DNA of 64,000 bases, taken from Cognatundibacterium rugosum (GTDB taxonomy: Bacteria; Pseudomonadota; Gammaproteobacteria; Burkholderiales; Burkholderiaceae_D). This document shows, in pieces, positions 9,297 through 20,149 of the stretch. Both the position numbers and the translations under genes were made by a program. The notes under the pieces are model-generated. The model had not been told where the DNA came from, did no database searches, and saw nothing but the letters and a program-made list of their open reading frames with translations. The stretch covers positions 62,001 to 126,000 of the forward strand of contig NZ_JACOGG010000006.1 of NCBI RefSeq assembly GCF_014284365.1, written 5' to 3'. How positions within the stretch are numbered: the first letter of the stretch is position 1; every line of letters starts with the position of its first letter.

Positions 9297-9305
9297 TGTG
9301 ATAAT
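9297..9305 (+). promoter_or_regulatory. Possible extended -10 promoter for phr
   Basis: TGT followed by GATAAT forms an extended -10 element in the yqgE-phr divergent region. No strong -35 is seen. Its position inside the longest photolyase frame supports the later ATG at 9381 as the real start. Confidence 0.3.
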
Positions 9306-9380
9306 GTGCGCCGGATAGCAGGAACCCTACGTCCGGCGACAGTGGGCGCAGGTTCCGACACCGTTAACCTGCTCTGTACT

Positions 9381-10865
9381 ATGACGATGACTCACAATTT
9401 CCAGCGCGTGCTGGTCTGGTTCCGGCGCGACCTGCGTCTGCACGACCATGCAGCGCTATACCACGCCCTGAAACAAAGCCGGGAAGTCTGCTTTGCTTTT
9501 ATTTTCGACAAGTCGATTTTGCACGCCTTGCCAGCTGATGACAGAAGGCTGCGCTTCATTCATGCCAGCGTGCTCGAGTTACAACAATTGCTGCGGGACC
9601 GAGGCGGCGAACTGATCGTCCGCTATGATGAGGCGGAGAGCGCCATTCCGGCACTGGTACGAGAATTGAACATTGATGCAGTCTTCGTCAATCGCGATTA
9701 TGAGCCAGCCGCCGTCACGCGTGATACGCGCGTGGCAATGCAACTGCAGGCGCAGTCCTGTGCATTCTTAGCCAGCAAGGATCAGGTCATCTTTGAACAG
9801 AACGAAGTCCTGTCACAAAGCGGTACGCCATTCTCCGTATTCACCCCATATAAAAATGCGTGGCTGAAAAAGTTGTATGCCGAAGGCAGCGATTTCTATG
9901 CGCGCGCCTATCCCTCTTACACTTACTGCCAGCAATTGCAGGCGCCCTTGCGCAGTGAGGTCCCGGGTCTGACTGAGATGGGATTTGCCGCCAGCCTGGA
10001 CGAAGAATTAAAAATAGCCAGTGGTGTTTCCGGTGCGGAAGCACTCTGCGACGCATTTCTGCCGCGGCTCAACCACTACGACGTCAGGCGTGACTATCCT
10101 TCGGTAAAAGGTCCATCCTACCTGAGCGTACATCTGCGCTTTGGTACGATTTCTATACGGCAGCTGGTCAGGCACGCATTGGAAGCAATCCGTACCCAGG
10201 CCAGCAAAGGTGCGGAAACCTGGCTGTCTGAGCTGATCTGGCGGGATTTTTACTTCATGATATTGCACCACCATCCTCGGGTAGCACAATGTGCGTTCAA
10301 ACCCGCTTATGACGCTATCCAGTGGGAACAAGGTGCACAGGCGGATCAACATTTTGCGGCCTGGTGTAGCGGAAATACCGGCTATCCGCTGGTCGACGCC
10401 GCAATGCGGCAATTGAATCAATCCGGTTACATGCATAACCGTTTAAGGATGGTCACCGCCTGTTTTCTAATCAAGGATCTGGGCATAGACTGGCGACGCG
10501 GGGAAGCCTACTTCGCACAAAAATTATTGGATTTCGATCTGGCAGCCAACAATGGCGGCTGGCAGTGGGCTGCGTCTTCAGGCTGCGATGCCCAGCCTTA
10601 CTTCCGGATTTTCAATCCCATCACCCAATCCGAAAAATTTGATGCAGAAGGCAAATTCATCACACGCTATCTGCCGCAGCTGGCCAGGCTGGATAAGAAA
10701 AGCATACATGCGCCGTGGAAAGCCGGTCCCATGTTGCTGCAACAGGCTGGAATCAAGTTGGGTGAAAATTATCCCTATCCCATCGTTGAACACGATGTAG
10801 CGCGCCAGCAAACACTCAGCCGTTACGCGGTGGTGAAAAGTCCGGCGACATTTGCGGAAGATTAA
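9381..10865 (+). CDS. phrB: Deoxyribodipyrimidine photolyase, class I CPD type
   Basis: A 494-residue light-driven DNA repair flavoprotein that splits cyclobutane pyrimidine dimers. The N-terminal alpha/beta domain starts with VLVWFRRDLRLHDHAAL, the standard cryptochrome/photolyase beginning, so the ATG at 9381 (or 9387) is preferred over the upstream frame start at 9294. The FAD-binding helical domain is clear from NRLRMVTACFLIKDL, NNGGWQWAASSGCDAQPYF and RIFNPITQSEKFD, a signature of class I CPD photolyases. It is monocistronic, ends at a strong hairpin terminator and converges on chpA. A cryptochrome-like function is possible but less likely. Confidence 0.93.
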   Translation: MTMTHNFQRVLVWFRRDLRLHDHAALYHALKQSREVCFAFIFDKSILHALPADDRRLRFIHASVLELQQLLRDRGGELIVRYDEAESAIPALVRELNIDAVFVNRDYEPAAVTRDTRVAMQLQAQSCAFLASKDQVIFEQNEVLSQSGTPFSVFTPYKNAWLKKLYAEGSDFYARAYPSYTYCQQLQAPLRSEVPGLTEMGFAASLDEELKIASGVSGAEALCDAFLPRLNHYDVRRDYPSVKGPSYLSVHLRFGTISIRQLVRHALEAIRTQASKGAETWLSELIWRDFYFMILHHHPRVAQCAFKPAYDAIQWEQGAQADQHFAAWCSGNTGYPLVDAAMRQLNQSGYMHNRLRMVTACFLIKDLGIDWRRGEAYFAQKLLDFDLAANNGGWQWAASSGCDAQPYFRIFNPITQSEKFDAEGKFITRYLPQLARLDKKSIHAPWKAGPMLLQQAGIKLGENYPYPIVEHDVARQQTLSRYAVVKSPATFAED

Positions 10866-10880
10866 TCAATACACAACAAA

Positions 10881-10907
10881 AAAAGCGGAGACCAGCTCCG
10901 CTTTTTT
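10881..10907. terminator. Bidirectional terminator between phrB and chpA
   Basis: AAGCGGAG-ACCA-GCTCCGCTT with an A-run before and a T-run after can end transcription from both sides. It lies between the convergent photolyase and ChpA genes. Confidence 0.85.
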
Positions 10908-10936
10908 GCTTATTCGCAAACTCAGTCTTCAAACCA

Positions 10937-13900
10937 TCAGACGATAACAGCATGCTCCTGACCGACAAAATGAAGGATCGCTGCCAGTAAGTCGTCTTCA
11001 CGGTAAGGCTTACCAAAATATTCATTCACACCCAGTTCCTTCGCATAATTGCGGTGTTTATCCGCAGTACGCGAAGTGATCATGATGATAGGAATATGGC
11101 TGGTACGGCTGTCACTACGTACGTTACGGGTCAGATCGAAACCATCCATACGCGGCATTTCAATATCCACCAGCATCACATCCGGCGTGACCGATTGCAA
11201 TTGCTCCAGCGCGTCAATGCCGTCTTTGGCCAGTATGACCTGATAGCCTTCACGGGTCAGCAAACGCTGGGTCACACGGCGCACAGTCAGGGAATCATCC
11301 ACCACCATCACCATATGCTGGGTGCGCAAGCCCTGTACCGGTTCGCTACGGACAGGCTGTACGGCTTCCTGATGATGCAGGTCAGCCACAGCACCTGGCA
11401 CAGATTCTGCCCCAGGTTGTGGCAGACGTGTACGCTCAGTTTCAACACGTTGCGCCAATGGCACCGGATTCAGAATCAGCACGATTTCACCGGAACCCAA
11501 CACCGTTGCACCGGCAATACCTGCCATACGCGCCAGCTGCGGACCGATGTTTTTAACAACCACCTCGCGGTTGCCAAGGATTTCATCGACGTGCAGCGCG
11601 ACGCGTTCAGTACCGCTCTTCATGATCAGCAAAGGTGTGTACTGCTGCGCCATCGGCACCACATCACGCTGCCCGAGCAGCGAGGACAGGAAGTGCATCG
11701 CCACCCGCTGGCCCTGCCACATGACTGCGCCATCGTTATAGGCGTTGGCCAGTGCATTTGCCTTCAGATGCTGTACCTGTTCCACCAATACGGAAGGAAC
11801 AGCAAACGTACGGCCACCGGCGGACAACAATACAACCTGCGTCACGGCCAGTGTCAGTGGCAAGTGAATCGTGAATTCAGCACCCTGACCGCTGCTGGTC
11901 GCGACTTCGACACGACCACCTAAGGATGCGGCTTCGGAACGGACTACGTCCATACCAACGCCGCGTCCTGCCAGCTCAGTCACTTCAGATGCGGTGGTAA
12001 AGCCCGGTTCAAAAATCAGGCCTGCCGTCTCAGCCTCACCTGGCTCATCATCCAGACTCAGCAAACCTAGGCTCAGCGCTTTTTCACGGATGGAGTGCAG
12101 GTTCAGCCCCTGGCCATCATCCTTAAAGCGGATCATGACCTCGTTACCTTCCTGACGGATTTCGATCAGCAACTCACCGGTTTCATTCTTACCGCTGGCT
12201 TTACGTTGCTCACGGCTTTCTATGCCATGCACAATCGCGTTACGCAGCAGATGCTCAAACGGGCCCACCATTTTTTCCAGAACGCCACGGTCCATCTCTA
12301 CGTTGGAACCACGGATATCCAGATTGACGCGCTTATCGAGTTCTTTCGCAGTCTGCCGGGTCACACGGTACAAACGCTCAGACACACTTGCAAACGGGAT
12401 CATACGCACGCGCATCAGATCCTGTTGCAATTCACGGGTCAGACGAGCCTGCACATGCAGATTGCCGGAAGCGCCATCAATGGTACGGGTCAGATTGGTC
12501 TGCACCGTTGCCACGTCGCTTACGCTCTCCGCCATCATACGGGTCAGTTCCTGCAAGCGCGTGAAACGGTCAAACTCCAGCGGATCGAATTCACGGTCGC
12601 CAGAATGCGCCATACGCGAGGTGATCTGGGTTTCCGCCTGAATTTCCACTTCACGTAATTGCGAACGCAAACGGTTCACGTTTTCCGTCAACTCACTGAG
12701 CGAGGCACGCAAGGTACCCACTTCATTTTCCAGACGCGAACGCGAGATCGACACTTCACCGGCCTGATTGACCAGGCGGTCAAGCACGTCGGCACGCACA
12801 CGCACCAGCGGTACCGGACCTGCAGCCGCCGCCGGGGTAGCGGCTGGAACCGCTGGCGTGAAACTGGTTTTCTTCACACCGTCTGTGTTCAATGGCATCA
12901 GCGGCGTCAGATTGACCATATCGCGCGGTTTAGGCGCAGGCTCAGCTTCACCAGCGACCATCGCCTCCTGGAACTGATCAAGCTCCTGTGCGGCCGTCAG
13001 CGGCACATCGCTTGCGACCGGCTGGGCAAATGCTTCAGGATTTTGCAAGTGATCAAACATCTGCATGCTCAGATCGTGGCGCGCCATCAGATCATCCAGC
13101 AAAGGCAAACGGACTGTACTGCCCGCAGCCATCAGACTTTCGATGCGGGTTTCCATATCATGGATATGCTGACCCAGTCCCATCGCACCAGCCATCCTTG
13201 CACTGCCTTTGATGGTGTGCATCAGGCGCGCGATCGCCTGGGGTGTCGCACTGTCAGCCGGATTATCCTGCCAGCTGCGCAATAACTGACCGACCATAGG
13301 CAGTAAATCCTGTCCTTCTTCGATAAAGACAGGTAGCAAATCCTGATCCAGCTCATCCTTAATCTGGATGCCTGAGGTGTTCTCACTGACAGACGGCGCG
13401 TCCATGACCGGGACACTGCTGATGACAGCTTCAGGCTGCGCCAGCGTTTGCTGCTCTGCAGCTTGCGCGGATTCCATGGATTCCAGCGGCACCAACTCTG
13501 TCGTAGCATCGGCATGCGCAAGCGACAAATCAGACAAATCCAGACGCTCATTGGTAGAGGTAATGAATTCCTCGTCGGCACCTGCATCAGAGCGCGCAAT
13601 CACATCCTGCAATAGCGATTCCAGCTGTTTAACCTCATCCAGCGCATACTCCGCCATTTCAGACAAAGCAAATTTTTGCAGCATGCGTTTGGCGGTATCC
13701 AACGCGTGATCTAACACATCATACTCATACGCTTGTAGCACCACAGAATGGCGTGCCAAACGCTGCAGCACCAGCTCCAGACTATGCGCCAGCTCTTGTA
13801 ATGGTTTAAGACCTACTGTGGCAGAACTGCCTGCCAGCGAATGCGTCGCATGAATCGCGTGCGTCGTTACAGGACGGTAAGACTCATGCCGCCACTCAGC

Positions 13901-16900
13901 AAAATCCTGGCTCAGGAAACGTACGATTTCATCCGTTTCTGCCATATAAATAGAAAACAGCGGCAGGCTGATTTCCAGATCACCGATACGCTTGATATTG
14001 TCGTCCAGTGTGAGCGCCGGTTTGCTCAGGTCAGGAAATTCAATGATTTTTGCACCGGTCTGGACGGGTTCTTCAGCTGCAGCCTGAGTGACAGGTTCTG
14101 CCAGTTGCTCTTCTTCAGCAGTTTCGCCGACAATTGATGCCTCTGGCTGCTGCGCGGCCTGCTGCATTTCAGCGCGTACTTCAGCATCGATTTCCGCCAG
14201 TATCCGTGCAGTCAGTTCCGGTTCCGACGGTAACTCGGACGCCAGAATATCGGCTGTTTCTGTTTCTGTTTCTGTTTCTGTTTCTGTTTCTGTTTCTGTG
14301 TCCGCCTCAGGCTGAGCTTCAAGCTCAGGAACAGACACAGTGAGGTCCTCAGCGGAAACCGTCAGTTCATTGCCAGCTGTCTCAGGCAAAGCCAGCGCAG
14401 ATAAGCTGTCCGGCTGTGCATCGCTGAGCTCAGGCAACTGCTCAGGGCTGAGTTGCGGCATCAGCACATCCGTTGCGAATTCTGCGTCTGCCTGTGTCCC
14501 GGCCAACGTATCAGCCAGCGGCTCAGCCTCAGGCGTGAGTATCATATGTGCCAGATCAGCTGGCACCTCATCCGCAATTGCTGCGAGCTCCGCTTGTTCT
14601 GACACCGCCGGTGCATCCGGTACTGGGGTCAATTCCGTCAATTCCACCAATTCCGGTAACGCCGCATCCAGACTTGCCTCCGCAGCTAATTTTGCTGCGA
14701 CATCTGCAGTCAGGTCATCAATGGCCAGGGCAGCTGCCTGCAAAGGTGCGGTCACCGTTTCCGCAAACGGATGGAGCGTACCGGCAGTGAGTTCAAATTC
14801 AGACACAACATCAACAGTTACTGGTTCTGCCTCAGCAACGGCGGCTGTTTCCGGCTCCATACCCAGCGCAGCATCCGCAACAGGCACAGGCTCAGTCAAA
14901 ACAGCGACATCGGGGACAACATCTGCGAGCGCTGGCATATCGTCCTGCAGCTCATGCGCTGCGACTTCCGGCAGTTGCAGCCCGGCATTCGTCTCCATTT
15001 CCGTGGCGTCAAACTGCACAGACTCAGCAAGCTGGGGCATTGCGGCTTGCACCAGGCTAAGCGGCTCAGTCTCTGTATGTAATGCGGCGGCGACCGGTGC
15101 TGCAGTCTCAGGCACATCTTCATAATCCAGTCCGGATTTCACCCGCTGCGCGGCGTCGATAATCGCGGCACCAGTACGGTGCGACCAGGCTTGCTGCTTG
15201 AGTTCTTCCGTCCACAACGCTAATTCATGGGCCGCACGCTCGAGCAAACGATATAAATTTTCATTGCCCGGTTTAGATTCGGATAGCCATAAATTCATGA
15301 CTTGTTCGATATGCCATGCAGTCTCACCAAACACATTCAGGCCAACCATGCGGCTGCTGCCTTTAAGTGTATGGAAAGAACGACGCAGGCTGGTCAGATA
15401 ATCCTGATTATCCGTATCTTTACGTGACAAAGGCAAAGTCTGGCTCACAAATGCCAGCACTTCTTCCGCTTCGCCGAGGAAAATTTCCAGCAATTCTGCA
15501 TCGATCGCTTCTTCCGATTGTGGCAGCGAATTTGCTGCGACAGGGGCAGCCGTTACTACACTCTGCGTCTCGCCCTTCACCAGATGCTGCAAACCGGAAT
15601 GCGCTTCATCATCAGCATTGTCCAGCATCGCGATCGCCGCACGCGCGCGGTCATTCGCATCAGCATCATCCAGCAAGGTTGCGACTTTGCGCTCCGATTC
15701 CAGAGATTGCTTCAGTTGTTCCTGTAAGTCATGATCTTCAGGGTGAGCGGCCAGCGAAGCGGCCAGTCGGGCAGATTCCTGCTGTTGATTGGCCAGCTCC
15801 TGCTCCGCTGTCAGCACTGCAGCAGACTCGCCTGCTGTATGCATGCTTGGTTCATCTGCCGAGGCCGGCAACAATTCTTTCTGTACCGGCGCTTCGATTA
15901 AATGAGAGCGGAATACACCGCTGTCGGGATCAAAGGTGAATTTTTTCCTGGCAGTTTCCGGCTGCGTCTGCATGGTTTCTATGAAGAAGCTCAATGCGCC
16001 TATGTTCTGTGCCACCTGACGATGGCTGGCTTCCAGTTCAGGGCTAAGCTGCGCTGCATCCTGCGGCACCTCAAATTGTCCGATCAGTGTGCGGGTATGC
16101 TCCACGGCACGCATCGCATCATCCTGATCCAGGATAGCCAGCGCACCGCCGATCTGATGTAAGGTGCCATCGACCGGTTTCAATAATTCTGTCTGTTCCG
16201 GATGACGGAAATATTCATCCAGATTTTTTTCAATCTGACGCAAGCTGGCCTGCATTTCTGCGACCAGGACCGACATAGTCTGACGCTGCTGCGCTTCACG
16301 AGAGATCTCGCCCATCCAGGCAGCCTGGGATTGTGGTTCATCACCAGAGACGACCGACAATAAACGGGAAGTGATTTCTTCCGAACGTTCGGCAAAATGC
16401 GCCGGTAATCGGGTAATCTGATCCAGTGCGTTTTCGACGAACAGCAGGCTGGTCGCCAGTTCCAACGCGAGCTTGCTGCCATCCTCTGAGTGCGCAACAT
16501 GGCGCGCGATACCACTGAGTTCACGCAAGAGTTTGGACAGTGCCGGCGAATTCAACTGATTGCCGGTTTCCGCCAGATCTCTCATCTTGGCTGAAAACTT
16601 ATCCGCCAAACCAGACTCGCCATTCGCTATCCGGCCCCACAGATTTTTGACTGCGGTCAATTGTTCTTTTGCGCTGCTCAGCACACCCGCAGCAATCTGA
16701 CCATAATTTTTCTGGTCATAGTCAACAGGCACAGTGTTATTTAAGGCATAGGCCTGGCGCACACGCGCCACAAACGGCGTAGGCTGCTCAACCTGAGCGA
16801 TAAAAAACAAGGCATCCCGTAACAGGCGCTCCGGTATCGTTGTCACACCCTCGACCAAACGGCGTATCTGCAAATTGATACGGCCAAAAATCTGTTTGAC

Positions 16901-17638
16901 GTATTGTTGATTCGGAATGCTGCCGTTGGCCACGGACTCAATAAAAGCACGCATCACGACCCAGAAGGCTTTTGCCTGCGGATTCGACTGCACCTGATCG
17001 ATTTCTGCAAGCATTTCCTGCATCGCCTGCGCAGCTTCCAGCTGTTTCTGCTGATCTTTAGCCGTCAGCACGGTCAGCAACTGTTTCTCAAAACGCTGAC
17101 GCAAACCACTGTACTGCGGCGCCGGGCCCGTATGCGTAACGGTCAGTTCAGGAATTTTTTCACGCACTGCCAGGGCTGGAAAAAACAGGTCGGCCGGATG
17201 AATACGTTCAGCCCCCTTCAACTGCAATAACCCGCGATAATAGGGGAACAGCCGAACCGGCTGGTGGCTGGCGCCAGACAATAAGTCTTCCAGATAACGC
17301 AGCACCGCGTGAAAAGCATCCAGGATGACGTCTATATTTGCCTGACTGAGATCAAGCTGTTTTGCCTGCAGGCGTTCCAGTAATTCTTCTATGGTTTCGG
17401 TGACGATGGCAACGCCATCAATATCAACGATTTGTAAAGCACCATGCGCCTGATGCAGATAATTTTTTGCATGCAGTAAAGTCGTGGTGCGGCTCTCCTC
17501 ATCCTGCACCAGGGCTTCAGTCAGGAATTTGCCTGAATGATTAATCGCTTCACGGATATCCGCCATTACCCAGGACAAAGGTCCGGTGTCAAACTGTTCT
17601 TCTGACAGCTCAGGCGAATTGGAAAATTCGTATGTCAT
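10937..17638 (-). CDS. chpA: Type IV pilus chemosensory hybrid histidine kinase ChpA/PilL
   Basis: A 2233-residue CheA-type hybrid kinase controlling twitching motility. Histidine phosphotransfer-type segments are seen near residues ~63 (HQAHGAL), ~490 (HQIGGAL), ~756 (FHTLKGSSRMVGL), ~1264 (THSLAGSSATVGL) and ~1473 (MHTIKGSARMAGA); the third and fifth match Hpt best. A long acidic Ala/Glu/Val linker (~880-1170) contains a Thr-Glu dipeptide run encoded by a hexanucleotide repeat. The CheA dimerisation and ATPase core follows (~1620-1950; N box LLRNAIVHGIES ~1799, GRGVGMDVVR), then a CheW-like domain and a C-terminal receiver (VMVVDDSL ~2109, phospho-Asp in MLVDIEMPR). GGAG precedes the ATG. 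It is the last gene of pilG-pilH-pilI-pilJ-chpA. Confidence 0.93.
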   Translation of the reverse strand: MTYEFSNSPELSEEQFDTGPLSWVMADIREAINHSGKFLTEALVQDEESRTTTLLHAKNYLHQAHGALQIVDIDGVAIVTETIEELLERLQAKQLDLSQANIDVILDAFHAVLRYLEDLLSGASHQPVRLFPYYRGLLQLKGAERIHPADLFFPALAVREKIPELTVTHTGPAPQYSGLRQRFEKQLLTVLTAKDQQKQLEAAQAMQEMLAEIDQVQSNPQAKAFWVVMRAFIESVANGSIPNQQYVKQIFGRINLQIRRLVEGVTTIPERLLRDALFFIAQVEQPTPFVARVRQAYALNNTVPVDYDQKNYGQIAAGVLSSAKEQLTAVKNLWGRIANGESGLADKFSAKMRDLAETGNQLNSPALSKLLRELSGIARHVAHSEDGSKLALELATSLLFVENALDQITRLPAHFAERSEEITSRLLSVVSGDEPQSQAAWMGEISREAQQRQTMSVLVAEMQASLRQIEKNLDEYFRHPEQTELLKPVDGTLHQIGGALAILDQDDAMRAVEHTRTLIGQFEVPQDAAQLSPELEASHRQVAQNIGALSFFIETMQTQPETARKKFTFDPDSGVFRSHLIEAPVQKELLPASADEPSMHTAGESAAVLTAEQELANQQQESARLAASLAAHPEDHDLQEQLKQSLESERKVATLLDDADANDRARAAIAMLDNADDEAHSGLQHLVKGETQSVVTAAPVAANSLPQSEEAIDAELLEIFLGEAEEVLAFVSQTLPLSRKDTDNQDYLTSLRRSFHTLKGSSRMVGLNVFGETAWHIEQVMNLWLSESKPGNENLYRLLERAAHELALWTEELKQQAWSHRTGAAIIDAAQRVKSGLDYEDVPETAAPVAAALHTETEPLSLVQAAMPQLAESVQFDATEMETNAGLQLPEVAAHELQDDMPALADVVPDVAVLTEPVPVADAALGMEPETAAVAEAEPVTVDVVSEFELTAGTLHPFAETVTAPLQAAALAIDDLTADVAAKLAAEASLDAALPELVELTELTPVPDAPAVSEQAELAAIADEVPADLAHMILTPEAEPLADTLAGTQADAEFATDVLMPQLSPEQLPELSDAQPDSLSALALPETAGNELTVSAEDLTVSVPELEAQPEADTETETETETETETETADILASELPSEPELTARILAEIDAEVRAEMQQAAQQPEASIVGETAEEEQLAEPVTQAAAEEPVQTGAKIIEFPDLSKPALTLDDNIKRIGDLEISLPLFSIYMAETDEIVRFLSQDFAEWRHESYRPVTTHAIHATHSLAGSSATVGLKPLQELAHSLELVLQRLARHSVVLQAYEYDVLDHALDTAKRMLQKFALSEMAEYALDEVKQLESLLQDVIARSDAGADEEFITSTNERLDLSDLSLAHADATTELVPLESMESAQAAEQQTLAQPEAVISSVPVMDAPSVSENTSGIQIKDELDQDLLPVFIEEGQDLLPMVGQLLRSWQDNPADSATPQAIARLMHTIKGSARMAGAMGLGQHIHDMETRIESLMAAGSTVRLPLLDDLMARHDLSMQMFDHLQNPEAFAQPVASDVPLTAAQELDQFQEAMVAGEAEPAPKPRDMVNLTPLMPLNTDGVKKTSFTPAVPAATPAAAAGPVPLVRVRADVLDRLVNQAGEVSISRSRLENEVGTLRASLSELTENVNRLRSQLREVEIQAETQITSRMAHSGDREFDPLEFDRFTRLQELTRMMAESVSDVATVQTNLTRTIDGASGNLHVQARLTRELQQDLMRVRMIPFASVSERLYRVTRQTAKELDKRVNLDIRGSNVEMDRGVLEKMVGPFEHLLRNAIVHGIESREQRKASGKNETGELLIEIRQEGNEVMIRFKDDGQGLNLHSIREKALSLGLLSLDDEPGEAETAGLIFEPGFTTASEVTELAGRGVGMDVVRSEAASLGGRVEVATSSGQGAEFTIHLPLTLAVTQVVLLSAGGRTFAVPSVLVEQVQHLKANALANAYNDGAVMWQGQRVAMHFLSSLLGQRDVVPMAQQYTPLLIMKSGTERVALHVDEILGNREVVVKNIGPQLARMAGIAGATVLGSGEIVLILNPVPLAQRVETERTRLPQPGAESVPGAVADLHHQEAVQPVRSEPVQGLRTQHMVMVVDDSLTVRRVTQRLLTREGYQVILAKDGIDALEQLQSVTPDVMLVDIEMPRMDGFDLTRNVRSDSRTSHIPIIMITSRTADKHRNYAKELGVNEYFGKPYREDDLLAAILHFVGQEHAVIV
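14257..14298 (-). repeat. In-frame TTTCTG hexanucleotide tandem repeat (7 copies)
   Basis: Seven perfect copies of TTTCTG (plus strand) lie inside chpA. On the coding strand they read as alternating ACA and GAA codons, giving a Thr-Glu run in the acidic linker. Copy-number slippage would change linker length without breaking the frame. Confidence 0.95.
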
Positions 17639-17724
17639 GCGTACTCCGCAAACTCAAGCGGCAATGAAGAAATCTTCATTGCCTTGCAAAAAGACAGGGG
17701 CAAGACTGCCCCGTAGCTTGAAAA

Positions 17725-20061
17725 TCAGGCCGTCACTTTGAATCGTGACACCGAGTTTTTCAGCTCTTCCGCCAGCAACGCCAGTTGCTTAATGGAGTCA
17801 GCTGTCTGCTGGGTACCGGTACGGGTCTGGTCATTCATGCTCAAAATATGCTGAATGTTTTGTGCCACGCCATTCGCAGAAGTTGCCTGCTGTTCCGTCG
17901 CCAGCGAGATACCCTGAATCAGTTCCGCCAACCGGTTAGAAACGCTACGGATTTCTGACAGCGCTGTACCGGCCGCATCGGACAGTTTTGCACCCTCAAC
18001 CACACCCTGGGTAGATTTTTCCATCGCTGCTACCGCATCATGGGTATCGGTCTGAATCGTACGAACCAGCGCACCAATCTGCTTGGTCGCTTCAGCGGAA
18101 CGTTCCGCCAGTCGCTGCACCTCCTCCGCAACCACCGAGAAGCCGCGTCCTGCTTCACCCGCGGACGCCGCCTGAATCGCCGCGTTCAGCGCCAGTACGT
18201 TGGTCTGTTCGGTAATGTCAGAAATCAGTTCTGTGATCTCACCAATCTCCTGAGAAGATTCACCCAGACGTTTAATACGCTTAGATGTTTCCTGAATCTG
18301 TTCGCGAATCTCATTCATACCCTTGATCGCGTCTTCCACCGCATGCGCGCCCTGCTCTGCCGCAGCAACCGATTGACGCGCAACCTCAGCCGATTCATTC
18401 GCAGAACGCGAAACGTCGGTAATTTCTGCCGCCATCGTCAGAACTGCCTGACCTGCATCGGTAATTTCACGTGATTGCTGTTCAGACGCATCCAACAGAT
18501 TATTCGAAATATCCTGCGCCAGATCAGACGCAGAGGTAACCTGTTCCGCTGTGTTGGTAACACGACCGACCAGACCACGCAACTCTTCCACCGTATAGTT
18601 AACCGAGTCAGCAATCGCACCGGTAATATCTTCAGAAACCGTCGCCTGCACCGTCAAGTCACCGTCCGCCACTTCCTGCAATTCATTCATCAGTCGCAAA
18701 ATCGCAGCCTGGTTCTGATCGTTAGCAGCTTTCGCTTCTTCTTCCTGCTTCTTCGCCTGCAGCATCTGGGACGCTGCTTCCTGACGACGTTCATTCGCCT
18801 CTTTGGCGCGGTTACGGCTATCCTGCAACAGAACCAGCGCGATACCGACCGCAGATGCCAACGCCGCAGCTGCCGACAACATCAGCAACACGAAGCTGAT
18901 GCTGGTGGAATCCTGTTGTGCGGTATAGGTTTTTTGCAGGTTGGTGAGTTTCGCTTTCAATTCCTCATTTTCATTAAACAGCAATTGTTCAGACTGTTTA
19001 GCGGCAATGAAGTTTTGCAGATTGCCCAGAATCACAGACACGCTGTCTTTGTATTCCGCGAACACTTTTTTCAACTCTTCCAGTTTTTCACGGGTATCTG
19101 CATCCTTGGTGGCAGTCAGGCGCAATACATCACTACCGGCCAGGAAGCCTTCCACCAGATCATAGAAGGTGTTGGTATCTTTACTCAGCAAGAAAGCCGT
19201 TTCAGGATTAACACCCTCAGAGGTCAGGAATTCATTCGCACTACGACCCAGACGCTGGGTCAACATAACCAGCTGGCCAGAAGCGGAAATTTCGCGCGCA
19301 GAGCCACCGCCCTGCACCTTGAGTGTCGAAATCTGTTCTGTGAGTTCCAGCAAAACCGGTGACAAGGTATTCAATTTACGCAAGGTTTGACCGAAACCAG
19401 TCAGTTCTTTACGGCGGTTCAGAATGGTTTCCGACGCCTTATTCGAGCTTTGCCAGATTTTGATGGTGTCATTCAGTACCGGAGTCAGGGACGAACTTGC
19501 ACTACGCACGTCACGGCCCTGATAGTTACCACCTTCAAGCAGAATTTTCAGATCAGAATTGATTTCCTTGCGGCTGTCTTCCAGCTGCTTAAACGCTTCC
19601 ACATTACCTTGAATCGCATTTGGCGCCGCTTTACCGATACGCTGGGAGTGCATCAGCACATCACCCGCGATCTGTACTTGGGTAGATACCAGCGCAGACT
19701 GACTCGCATTCAGATACACAAACACCGCGCCCGATAACAGCGAGGCACCCATCGCAATCGACAGGATACGCATCTGCTTTTGCAGCGTCATCTTACCGAT
19801 GACTGGCAAGCGGATATCTCCACCTTTTTCCAGCGCGTCACCGATGAAGGTCGCGTCCGGATGGGTTTCTGACAGCGGATCTGCGACGACTGCCGGACGC
19901 TCATCTGCTGCAGTGCCAGTCTCCGGGGTCAGCATACGCACGTTTGTTGCTTCTTCTATTTCAACCGAATCAGCATTTCCAAGCGACCTTGCCGCAACGT
20001 CGGTTCCGTCAACTTCCGGAGTTTCTTTTCCTTTGGACAAGAACGGTAGATTGAATGCCAT
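17725..20061 (-). CDS. pilJ: Type IV pilus methyl-accepting chemotaxis protein PilJ
   Basis: A 778-residue inner-membrane chemoreceptor that feeds the Chp system. Residues ~1-90 are an acidic cytoplasmic N-terminal extension. TM1 (~97-117, [17 protein letters not shown]) and TM2 (~385-412, [19 protein letters not shown]) flank a periplasmic PilJ-type sensor region containing two related helical units. HAMP-like and methylation helices follow, and the MCP signalling tip reads [15 protein letters not shown] (~615-645). GTTTAGGAGACTTAGTA before the ATG is a good ribosome binding site. It sits between pilI and chpA in the operon. No CheR or CheB-type adaptation enzyme gene is nearby. Confidence 0.92.
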   Translation of the reverse strand: MAFNLPFLSKGKETPEVDGTDVAARSLGNADSVEIEEATNVRMLTPETGTAADERPAVVADPLSETHPDATFIGDALEKGGDIRLPVIGKMTLQKQMRILSIAMGASLLSGAVFVYLNASQSALVSTQVQIAGDVLMHSQRIGKAAPNAIQGNVEAFKQLEDSRKEINSDLKILLEGGNYQGRDVRSASSSLTPVLNDTIKIWQSSNKASETILNRRKELTGFGQTLRKLNTLSPVLLELTEQISTLKVQGGGSAREISASGQLVMLTQRLGRSANEFLTSEGVNPETAFLLSKDTNTFYDLVEGFLAGSDVLRLTATKDADTREKLEELKKVFAEYKDSVSVILGNLQNFIAAKQSEQLLFNENEELKAKLTNLQKTYTAQQDSTSISFVLLMLSAAAALASAVGIALVLLQDSRNRAKEANERRQEAASQMLQAKKQEEEAKAANDQNQAAILRLMNELQEVADGDLTVQATVSEDITGAIADSVNYTVEELRGLVGRVTNTAEQVTSASDLAQDISNNLLDASEQQSREITDAGQAVLTMAAEITDVSRSANESAEVARQSVAAAEQGAHAVEDAIKGMNEIREQIQETSKRIKRLGESSQEIGEITELISDITEQTNVLALNAAIQAASAGEAGRGFSVVAEEVQRLAERSAEATKQIGALVRTIQTDTHDAVAAMEKSTQGVVEGAKLSDAAGTALSEIRSVSNRLAELIQGISLATEQQATSANGVAQNIQHILSMNDQTRTGTQQTADSIKQLALLAEELKNSVSRFKVTA

Positions 20062-20149
20062 TACTAAGTCTCCTAAACGATTGAAAAGCTATCAGCAGTA
20101 CACAATAAACTACTGAACAACTAATGAATAACTAATGTATAACTACTGA
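20062..20149 (-). other. pilI-pilJ intergenic spacer with short AT-rich repeats
   Basis: Four near-repeats of the form AACTACTG / AACAACTAATG / AACTAATG / AACTACTG occupy about 20108-20150 on the plus strand. No terminator or clear promoter is seen, so pilI, pilJ and chpA are probably one transcript. Confidence 0.4.

Noticed and set aside
14088..15125. Ser/Ala-rich frames opposite the ChpA linker
   Set aside because: They are shadows of the low-complexity coding strand; domain motifs and operon structure support chpA.
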